In this document: positions 1 to 9,251 of the stretch, piece by piece
How the letters are laid out: every line of letters begins with the position of its first letter
Position numbering within the stretch: position 1 is the stretch's first letter
NCBI GenBank assembly: GCA_019693395.1
Contig: JAAMXP010001750.1
Location: 27,629-91,628 of the forward strand
DNA length: 64,000 nucleotides
Reading direction: 5' to 3'
DNA from: Ettlia oleoabundans
Taxonomy: Eukaryota > Chlorophyta > Chlorophyceae > Chlamydomonadales
Notes under the pieces: generated by a model
Database searches by the model: none
Seen by the model: the letters and a program-made list of their open reading frames with translations, nothing else
What the model was told of the DNA's origin: nothing
Position numbers and translations under genes: made by a program

Positions 1-897
1 GTATGTGTATGCAACATCCTGGTGGAGCGCCGCCACTGTGGACCAATACCTCAGGTGAGGCCTCAGGCTGCTGTGAAGCCAGCCCAATTTGCCCTGCGCT
101 GAGCTGCCTGTCCTTCCCTGCTTTGTACTGCTTGTTTTGCACTGTTTCAACCATGCCTGCCTCTGTGCCTCAGCATGCTCAGATGCCCTGTCGGTATTCC
201 TGTGCCAGCATTGTGGTCGGCCTATATTGTGTGGGCCCCCAGCCACTCGTATGTCACAACACACCGACGGACACACATCCCTGCTCCCTTCACCCAGTGT
301 TGCCCTGTGTTACGCGCTGAATGTGTGCAGGGACCGCAGCCAGCCCATCTGGGTGTCGCTGAGTCAGGGCAGGACGGAGTTGTACCGCGAGATACTGCAG
401 CTGGAGCTGGGCAACAGCCCATACCTTGAGGGGTGAGTGGGGTGCCCGGACGTGATGGTTTTTGGGACTGGTACAGGGGTGACCCTCACCAGAGGCCCAC
501 TGGCTGCTAAGTGCAGCCAGTGGGCCTATTGGTGACTAGAATAAAGGGCGCAAGGTTCTGCTGATTCTGCTGGATACATCCTGTGGATCGATGGCAGAGT
601 GCGTTGGTAAAGGCATCATAAGCAATGTAGTACATGACCGGTTGATTCTTGTAAGATCTGTGCAATGCAGTTGCTATGCAGTGCCGGCGTTTGCCGCTCT
701 TTGTGAGCTTTACACTCCGTCTTCCTGCAGCCACACACCCTTTGCGCACCTGGTGCAGGCAGTTCCAGGCGCAGGGTCCCTTCTGGGGGCGGCAGTATCT
801 GTTCTGGCACGACGGAAAGCCGCTTACCCTCATCTACGAGGTGTTCTCAACTGAACTGGAGCAGTTCCTGGGCAGTGCGTGCCAGGCGGAGGCATGA
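1..897 (+). CDS. DUF98/Ycf21-like (chorismate-lyase-fold) protein, 3' part
   Basis: This is the C-terminal part of a gene that enters from the left edge. Exons join(<1..54, 344..432, 759..897) close in frame (phases 0 and 2) and end in TGA. The product has a PI-x-x-SL turn, a TELYREI helix, then GPFWGRQYLFW and KPLTLIYEVFS near the end. From what I know of the family, this order (PxG, YREI, GPxWGR, PLT-IYEVFSP-LE) is typical of DUF98/Ycf21, a cyanobacterial and plastid family with a chorismate lyase fold. Ycf21 is plastid-encoded in red algae, so a spliced nuclear copy here would imply transfer from the plastid. The enzymatic role is not established from sequence. A distant UbiC-like lyase is the alternative reading. 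The N-terminal half lies outside the window, so targeting cannot be judged. Confidence 0.5.
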
Positions 898-1027
898 GAG
901 GCTTAAATGAGCACAGCACGGTTGAAAGCATCGGCAACCCAGTGCGCCATTGCACAATCTGCGCCGTGTGCCATACTGTTGCAGCTGTCATTTCTGGGCT
1001 GTGGTGCCTTAGTACTGTAGTTGGTAC

Positions 1028-1032
1028 TGTAA
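1028..1032 (+). promoter_or_regulatory. Candidate TGTAA poly(A) signal
   Basis: TGTAA lies about 130 bases after the stop of the DUF98-like gene. TGTAA is the usual green-algal polyadenylation signal. The rest of 898-1437 shows no coding signal. Confidence 0.35.
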
Positions 1033-1437
1033 CCTAGCCAAGATCGGCTGCATTCTTAGGGCGCTCGTTCAATGCAGAGAGGCAAGGTCCTATTATGCAG
1101 CGGAGCTACGGCATGAAACGCCAGCAAGGTGGTGAGAATGCAAGGTGCTGCAGTTAGATAGCCTGCGACTACTCCCCTACCCTCCTTCATGCATGCTTGT
1201 AGTGAGATGCATAACCCCCCTACACCAGTTGGTGCAGCACAATTTGCTTGGCCCTGTGTGTAAATCAGGATTGCAGCTTGCCAATGCTTCAGTCACAGGA
1301 TTGACTGCGCCATCGGCAGGAGATACCTGGCGCCACATCAGCAAGCTGACAGGGGAGGAAACGACGTCTTGATCAACAGTAAGCGCTGTACAACAGTTCA
1401 CACGTGGCTTGCTATCTGAAAGAGGGATTTATGTAGG

Positions 1438-3737
1438 ATGCCTCCGCGAAGGAGCGCCAGGCTAAGAGCGGCAGCTCGCCAGCCTCCGATCATCCATGCC
1501 CTGCCGGATCAGATCTTGGGCAAAGTACTAGCTTCAACTGGCGCAAGGAAGAACATCGGGTGAGACTCCTGGAACCCTACACGCCCAGTCCTCGTGTGCA
1601 CTGTCGGCATTTGTAAGCGACGGGCTGCACTAGGACATCAGGAAGGAGTTAGGCGCTCGTAGGGATGGGCACCGCAGACGGCTGCTCCTGCAGCCACGGC
1701 GCACCCAAGGCGCACCCAAACCAATTCCGTCGCTTTTGCTCACTCATGTGCAACCTGCAGGCCCATCATTTCCATGGTCTGCAAACGCTGGCGGGCTGTA
1801 TTGTTCTCAGAGCCCGGCTTATGGCGTTCCTTCCGTTCGCGTGCCCGGAACCTTGCGGACATGCATGACCAGACACGGCAGAGCTGGCTCACAACGCAAC
1901 GCAACGTCCTGTACGTTGTTGGCGGCGCGGTGCAATGCGTGGAGCTGCTTTATGATAAGCACAGCGCAGCACTGACCAGCCCCCACCAACTTGAAGACTT
2001 CTTGCAGCTGATGCACCCACTAAGCCTCCGGATATGACAGCTGTGCGGCCATGAGTTGCCGCCATTGCTCACCACAGCTGTGCTGCAATTTGATCAGCTC
2101 CACAAGCTGTCCCTGCTGATACCTCAGCTGCAGCCTGCAGATATCCTGAGCCTGTGCCAGCTGCCCCGCCTGGTCAACCTGAAGTTGCATTGCAACTCGA
2201 TCAACAGCAGTGTGGTAGACGGCCTGGCGCAGCTGCCTGGGCTCACTGAGCTGGTGGTGGTGTCTACTGCAGCTTATCCACCAATGCAGCCACTGACTAG
2301 CTTGAGAAGCCTCCGCAGGCAGGTCAGCTCGTGATATATTCTGTAGAACAAACAGCGCTGATGTTTTCCAGGCTGCTGTTTCATGATGTGAACCATAAGC
2401 ATGCTGTCCCTCAACTGCGCAGGCTGTACCTCATTTGCCGCAACGCCGGCATTGGACAAGCAATGCTACCACAGCCGGAGCTTCCAGACATTGGAGGAGT
2501 ACCAGTTTGCACACCAGGACTATTATGTGATTCTTACTGCACATCGTTCGTTGCGCTGCGGAGCATGGCAGGGCGAAAGGTACAATGCCAGCTCCGTTTG
2601 TATCCTGCAAGGCATCTTGCCGTGTACCAACACGCACACCATCCTCACATGCTGTCTTCGACTACCATCCATCCTTGTGTTCTCCCCCTGCCTTGCTGCC
2701 AGCGCGGAAACGCTTACATTTCTCTTGGAGGTGCTCAGATGCAGAGCTGTCGCTGCAGCCCCCACGACTCAGGCACTGGTGACGGAAACGTAGTGCAGCT
2801 GTTGCTGTGCGGCGTCAAAGCTATCCAGCACACAGGGTGCGCACGGCTGCTGCAGACCCTGGTCCCATTTAATGCCACACTGTCCTCCCTGCACATCACC
2901 CACAGCAACTTGCAGGCGTCGACCCTGCAGGGCTGCAACAACCAGCCGTCAGCCTTGAAGGAGCTGCACCTGCTCCCCCATTCCCCCGCTGCGTCTGAGA
3001 TGGTGGAGGTGCTTGAGGCGTTCCTGAGCCAGGCGCCCCGTCTGGTTGACCTGTCTGTGGTGGGGGGCTTCCTGACGGCGCTGCCAGACTGCTTGGCTGC
3101 CCAGGCCCTGACTCGCCTGGTGTTGCAGCACATTGAGCTGAAGCACGGGGCGCTGCGGCAGGGACCCTACTTGGCCGGTAGCTGCAAGTGCACCATGCAT
3201 TTGGCAACGCCAGCTATATTGAAGCTGCAGGTGCCTTGCAGCTGGTACGCTTGCCCTTTGCTTAACCCTACGGCCTTGGAATCATTGCCCTACAACCAAG
3301 TTCCAGCTCAAAAGGTTGTGCCCTTGTGCCCATGCCTTGCATGTTCTGCTGCAGGGTTGCGCGAGCTTGACCTGAGCTGGAACAACATCACCCGCCTGCC
3401 CGCCAAACTCAAAGCCGCCACTGCGCTGAGCAAGCTCAACCTTGCCGGCAACAACCCTCTCAGACCCGCCTGCATTGAGAGCGCGCTGGCACAGCTGCCG
3501 CAGCTATTGGTACTTGTCCTCACCTCCACAGGAACACGTGAGGATGTGCTGCACCAGCTACGCAAGCGCCTCCCGCACCTGACTGTGCTAACATCTACAT
3601 TTCTTACCAGTTTGCTGGTCATACGGCCCTGCTTTTGCCTTTGCCATTCGTCGACTTCCCTGGATATAATCATGCATCAATTTGGGTTTGCATGGCAGTG
3701 GGCCATGCCCTGCGCTTCCCCTGCACACGTGTGCTAG
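1438..3737 (+). CDS. F-box / leucine-rich-repeat protein, possibly disrupted
   Basis: Exon 1 (1438..1559) starts MPPRRSARLR and holds the first half of an F-box (ALPDQILGKVLAS). It joins in phase 2 to an exon starting at 1761 that supplies the second half (MVCKRWRAVLFSEPGLWRSF). Leucine-rich repeats follow at 2056-2320 (for example LPRLVNLKLHCNSI), 2372-2560 (PQLRRLYLICRNAG), 2830-3170 (SALKELHLLPHS and PRLVDLSVVGGFL) and 3350-3600 (GLRELDLSWNNITRLP). F-box/LRR proteins are substrate adaptors of SCF ubiquitin ligases. An in-frame TGA at 2035-2037 interrupts the second exon, yet the same frame resumes as LRR sequence. This could be an unrecognised intron, a base error or a decayed gene. The best join into the third exon uses a GC donor near 2318. 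Exon borders after 2560 and the 3' end are approximate. Confidence 0.6.
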
Positions 3738-4674
3738 TGTAATGGTCCCTCCATTTGTTCAGGAATCTATTACACTGCTGGCAATATTGACTTGCTCTTG
3801 GTTTACTTGCATACATCCATGTCTTGGCATGCGTGATTGACGGGGGCTGGATGGACATTGATGCTGTTGAGCTTACCATCACATGCAACCCTGTGTTTGA
3901 TGCTACAATTCGCCAATCAACAACGCCAGTCGAGCCATCATCTTACATTTCTTGGGCTAACGATGCATGATGCGAGATGTGAATGGTGATATGGTAGTGC
4001 CCAGCGCCATGACTTGTGAGTTTACAAGTTGACTTTGACTAAATTTTAACAGGAGTAGGGCAGTAAGTAAAGTACCTACATTGAAACTAGGGCTGGCAGT
4101 ATGCAGGAGCAAGCAGAGTTCACCGAAGAGCTACGCACATACAGGTAGGAGGTGCAAAAAGAGGCCAGCACTATATATACTTGTCACGAGCAGAACATGG
4201 ACACGGTTATGATGAGCGGAACCCAAGTAATGTCATAATGTCGCTGCAAAACCCGGAAGCAGGTATGGTAGTATACAAGTCATCACTCAATCAGAACTCA
4301 TTAAGCCACTGTGCAGATAACCGAGTAAATTTGGGGTGAAAAAAGTAGGCGGCAGCATGCGTGCGTCGCCGCGCTGTTAGGCCAAATCCTCCCTCGCAAG
4401 TCACCAGCCAGCCAAACCGCTGCCGCCACCGTGGCACCCCAACAAGGGGGCGCACGGCTACCTAGCCAAGGCACCCGGACAATTCAAGGCAGAATAATCC
4501 CCATGAGCATCGCGGACTCGACCCATCAAGCATGACCTGCCGCCATACAAAGCTGCTCAGACCGCACAGCAGGTCCTCTCAGCAGGCCCCACTGGCAGGG
4601 TCTTGTACCGCGCGTCATCTGCAACCTGCTGCAGAGCTGCACTGCAGGGCTCACAGGGGCTGTGTTATGGGAGG
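3738..4674. other. Intergenic, convergent 3' region
   Basis: Nothing coding was recognised. TGTAA occurs at 3738-3742 on the + strand. TTACA at 4022-4026 would be a TGTAA signal for the minus-strand gene ending at 4675, although it is about 650 bases away. Confidence 0.4.
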
Positions 4675-7600
4675 TCAGAGGGAGGCGCCTGAGGAGTCTG
4701 CCGCCACCTTGGCTCTGAAGAAGTCGTCAAAGGCGGTTGCCGCCACCAGGCTCTTCACCTCGGCAGCGGGGCGCCGCCCCCCACCCGCCTCAGCCATGTA
4801 CGCGCCTGCACACAGGCACAGCGTGTCACAGCATGGTGAGGGACAGCTACTACCAACCAAAGGACTTGGCATAGTGCCGAATACACTGGAGAAGGTGCAG
4901 AGGAGAGAGGAGGGTCGCACAACACCATGTGAAGGCTGGATGAGTTGCCTGGAAGTTCTCCCTGCCAACTTGGGGCGTTAAGAGGGCGCGGTGGTTTCAC
5001 TGGCGTAACAGGCAGCCAACCAGGACACCTACCACAAACCACAACAGTTTCGCCTCAATCCCCCCAACAACGACCCACCCACCCAACCGCCCAATCTCCT
5101 CCCACCTGTAACTGTGTCCCCCAGCATTTGCACCAGCGAAGCCACCAGCTCCTTGTCCCGCGCCTGAAGCTGGACAGCCTGCACAACCGGTGGGTGCCAG
5201 GTTACAACGTATTGGCCAAGAGCACAGGCGTGTGATTGGCCCACGTTATTGACTCACATGCGGCAGTCGCCCTTCTGCTGTGCATTTTCATTGGGATGTA
5301 CCAGGATGGGTGCAACCTCCACATACAACTGCGCAGACCACAGCAGCACTCCACCAGGAACCCCCGCAACGCCCGGCCACCCACCTGGCCCTGCATGGCG
5401 GATCGCAGGAAGGGCCAGTACTTGGACGCCACATCATTCACGGTCAGGTCGGCACACACCAGGGTGCTGCCCCACACGCTGCTCCCGCTGTGCGCAGGGC
5501 GCAGCGCACGGAGCGTAGCGTCTGATGGCAGCCCCTCGCCGCCGTCAGCTGCCGATGCTTCTGCCGCTGCCTCCGCCTGCTGCTGGCCTGGCTCGCCGCT
5601 AGAAGCATGCGGTGCTGGGTCATGGTTGCTGTCTGGTGGGGGTGGATCTGTGGGCGAGCCCGCTTGCTGCCGGCGCTGCCTAGGGTGCTGCAGGCTGCCT
5701 AGGATCAGGGCACGCTGTGCGGCGGTCACATCAACAGTACCTCCGTCTGTGGGACGATGCTGGCCAGCTGCCGGGGCAGCTGCCCCTCCCACGCCTGGAG
5801 CGGATGGAGGGGAGTGTTCCTGCGGAGGTGGAAGATCGTCCCCGCTTCGGCGCTGCCGCTTGGGTGGCTCTGCAGCGGCGCTGGAGGCCCGGCCCTGGCT
5901 CTGCCCCTCGCTGCCCTCCTGCTGCGCCTGCTCTCCCCTTCGGGCGGACTGCTGCTGCTCCTGCTGCTGCTGCCGTCCCTGCTGCTGCTGCTGCTGTTGT
6001 TGCTGCTGGGAACGGTTCGCCCCCAGTTCCAGTCGGCGTGCTTCTTCTAACACTGGCGAGGGCGAGCCATGCCGCGAGCTGTCGCCACCTACCACCACCT
6101 GGCGCCATACCCCTGCGGCCCCTGCTGCTCCTCTGCCTGCCCGTTCATCCTCCTCCCGTTCATCAGTAGGCGGCAGCGGCGGTGCTGTACGCCTGCTGGT
6201 GACAGGGGCCGGTGAGCGGATCATATCTGTGGGCCCGTCTTCCTCCTCCCCATCGCCTGCGGACGATCCCTGCTGCAGCGGTTCTGAGCCCTCTGTCTCC
6301 AGAGATAGCATGCGCATGCGTTGCTGCATGTGGCCGTCATCCGCCCTGCCGTTTCCCGCCACCTGCGGTCTAACGCCGCCCTGTTGCTGATGCGACGGCT
6401 GCCGCTCCGCTGCGGGCAGGCGAGCCGACTCTGGCTGCCCAGCATCATGATTGATGTCGCCCTCTGCCTGCCCTTGCTGGAGTGCCTCCTCCCGTAGCGA
6501 TGCTGTTGCGGTGTCCTCAAGTGCTGAATCAGGCGGCGCATCGGGAAGGAAAGACGAGCTGGCCTGCTCTGCATAAGAACCCGCTGCCTGTATGCGCTGC
6601 GGTGAGGCCCCCACGTTGCCACCGCCGCCGCTGGCGGCGCCCTGATCCACCACCTGCCGACCGGAGCGTGATTGCTGCCGATTGGGTTCTGCGTGTGAGC
6701 TCTGCATATGCCGAGGCGAGTGGCAGCCTGCCGCTGAGCTGGGCCGCGGCGGCAGCATGTCTTGGGAGTGCTGGCTGCCGCCGCTGCCTGAGCCATCCCC
6801 CTGCCCCTGAACGCCCTCCAGGCTGCAACTGCCGCCGCGCAGCCGTTGACTGTTGCTGTCGTTGTTTTCTTCGTCCGACGAGTTGGCAACTCCTGCATCC
6901 ACGTCCTCCTCTCCCTCTTCCTCCTCCTCACTATCCCAATCTGCACTTAGCAGTGCAGTGCACAAATTTCATGCAACTTCCGCGGAGCAGTGGCGTATAG
7001 AATGTGCACAGACCAGCCAAGGACTAGTGCAGGGGCGCCCGAACCGCTGCCAGCAGCTCCCAACAGCCGCCAACCTGCAAATATACCAGTACTACCATCA
7101 ACCCCCTGCAGCACAGCCGCATACAATCCAGCCTGCGGCAAGCGTCCCCGCCGCCGCATCTGGCGGCGAGGCAAAGTGCCGCCTCGCACCCTCATCTGCG
7201 AATGTGGCGATTGCTTGCACGGCATAGGTGCGCAGAATGGCGCTGCGCAGCTGGGAGTCTCCGCAGTGCGCCTCCACATTCCTGCAAAGCAGGAGAGCAA
7301 GGAAAGGCACAGGTGCATCAGCGAAGGGGAGATGGATGTGCAGGGTGGGCAAGCAAGTGCAGGTGGGTGGTATATGGGGGTTGTTCGCAAATAGGCAGAC
7401 CTGCCGTTGTGGTCAGCATCTCCCCCCTGACACCCACACCGCCTGGAGCCCTCGTGTATGGCTCTAACAACATAACGGGCCACCATGTCAGCTTCACTCA
7501 GGCACAGCACCTGCCTTCCTTCCTGCCTCCTGCTTTACCTGAGCTGCTCCTGCAGTAACTCTGCTGCTTCCCCAACCGCCACCTCAAATGCGGCGCGGTT

Positions 7601-8818
7601 CAGGCGACCGGGCACCGACGGTCGGCCGGCGGCGACGAGGGTGCGGCCTGCAACAATCCTAAAGCTTCAGTCGCTAGGTGTCCGAGGCATTGGGGCAGGT
7701 GGAGTTGAGGGTGCTGCAAAGTCAATCTGCACTCTCACACGCTTGCGTTGCCACACCCAGCAACCCAAACAGCCAGGCAGCCCAGCCAGCCACCTGTCTT
7801 TGACTCTGTGCGCTTGATTGCCTCAATGAGGTCCCGGTTGAGCTCTATCTGGCTGAACTCAAATAGCAGCTGACCCAGCTGGCCTCGCGCCTGGCTGATG
7901 TCGCCCTGCGTGTCTGCAGGGCAGTGGCCGTGGCAAACAGCGGAGGGCAGGGAGCTGGGAGTGCGAAGCAGAAGATGGGCGCACCATAGTTGGAGGCCAG
8001 GCCGCCAGCTAGAGAAGGCAGGTGGGCTGTGTGCATGGGCTGCTGTGCCCCTGATCCTGATATCTTGGCACAAACAAAGCTGTGTGAAACACTTGCCGTG
8101 GTTTGACCAATCGCGTGCCACAGATTGACCGACTGGGCTGGCGAAGTCCCACCTGCTGGCCTCTCCCGCTTGTCTTTGCGGGCATGTCGGCGGACTGCCG
8201 CAGCATGCTGCCCCGCAAGCAGCAGCGCACCCACCTGTGTTGCGTTTGACCTTGTCATCCTTGAGAATGAACTCCTTATCAATATTGTAAGAGGCCTTGC
8301 GCTTTTTGGGGGAGGAGGGGCGGTCCGGGGCTGCCGGCGTGCGCGCCGGGCTGCCGGCACGCACACGGTCCATGCTGCTCAGAGCTGGACGCACGCGCAG
8401 CTGGCGGAAGGCCTTGGTTGCATCTGCAAAGGTTGTAATGAACTTGGTGTCAGTGGGGTGGTATTGGAGGGGGCGCCTTAGCAAGCGGGTAACTGGCTAT
8501 GGTAGGGCTCGTGGGGTTTCTAGGAACCGCCGCGGGGCCAGGCAGCAACAACCCACCAGTCACTGCCGGTTCGCCCGCAGGAGGGCCCGTCCCGCCCCCA
8601 AGCGCTGCTTCATTGCTCCCACCAGCTTCACACGGCTGTTCCGTGGCGTTGGGTGACTGCTGGACCCGTTGCCCCTGCTGCTGTCGGGAATCAGTCGCTT
8701 CGGAGACCTTGCTAGCATGTTGCTGTTCCCCTGAAGCGTCCTCTCGGCCCTCTGTAAGGTCGTAGCGAAGCTTCTTGGGCGACTTGAAATCCTGCGAGCT
8801 GTACCGGAACGCCATCAT
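4675..8818 (-). CDS. Unidentified poly-Gln, low-complexity protein
   Basis: The minus-strand model from 8818 downward has exons 8557-8818, 8235-8423, 7794-7913, 7539-7647, 7281 to about 7095, 5385-6940, 5106-5178 and 4675-4805. All joins agree in phase except the uncertain end of exon 5. The N-terminus (MMAFRYSSQDFKSPKKLRYD) is followed by a basic stretch with SSPKKRKASYN, a plausible nuclear signal, then a charged helical segment ending in LIEAIKRTESKT. The 518-codon exon 6 is mostly disordered. It has an acidic run (WDSEEEEEGEEDVD), a Gln tract coded by the CTG repeat near 5949-6008, and many Ser/Pro/Gly/Ala residues. A folded-looking C-terminus holds YWPFLRSAMQ and ends FDDFFRAKV. I do not recognise the family. 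The composition suggests a nuclear regulator, and this is inference. Two adjacent genes split near 6965 are possible. Confidence 0.6.
5949..6008. repeat. CTG/CAG trinucleotide tract coding poly-Gln
   Basis: Interrupted CTG runs on the + strand read as CAG codons on the minus strand. They give about ten consecutive Gln, then a second Gln-rich block, inside the large exon of the minus-strand gene. Similar repeats elsewhere in the window are non-coding. Confidence 0.85.
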
Positions 8819-9251
8819 GCGTCAGGCGTCTGGATACATTACAGAACGCTTTGCATTGCATGGCAGGAACACCGTGCCGTTAGATTTGTGTGTGTGTGTG
8901 TTGCTGACCAGGTGGTCGGTAGTCGGGACAGCCTGGCAGGCGCTGAATCTCCCGTCCCGGTCAATTGGACGCCGATATCATCACGACCCACCTAGCATTG
9001 ACAATAGCTGCGTACTTTAGGTCTGGGCTGGGGCGGGAAGGTGCAGCTGGGCGCCCAGCTTACCTGGGCCGCCATCAAACTGCTCCTCCGTTGCTCCGCT
9101 TCCTCTAAATACTCGGTGGCTGCATTTCGTCTTGTAATCCACAGCAGTTCTTGCACACAGCCCGCGGGCCCCAGCTTCGTGTGCGGATACGTGCGGACCA
9201 AGCTTTGCGTTTGTGCGGGCTTTAGATCCGAAGAGCTCGTGTCGCTTTGAA
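8819..9251. promoter_or_regulatory. Divergent promoter region (433 bp)
   Basis: This separates the minus-strand start at 8818 from the lectin-chitosanase ATG at 9252. It contains a short GT run (8887-8900) and the AT-rich string CTCTAAATACTC near 9102. No motif can be assigned with confidence. Confidence 0.5.

Noticed and set aside
4675..5385. Faint resemblance of the C-terminus of the poly-Gln protein to the XLF/NHEJ helical stalk
   Set aside because: Only a few spaced residues agree, the head domain is missing and the N-terminus is unrelated.
5236..6390. 384-codon open frame on the + strand rich in Cys, Ser and Pro
   Set aside because: It is the mirror of the GC-rich CAG/Gln-coding exon on the minus strand. 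The Cys runs are the complement of the Gln tract, and it has no domain.
6221..6946. 241-codon minus-strand frame overlapping the poly-Gln exon
   Set aside because: It is a shifted frame of the same exon. The other frame joins the flanking exons in phase and continues to conserved-looking ends.
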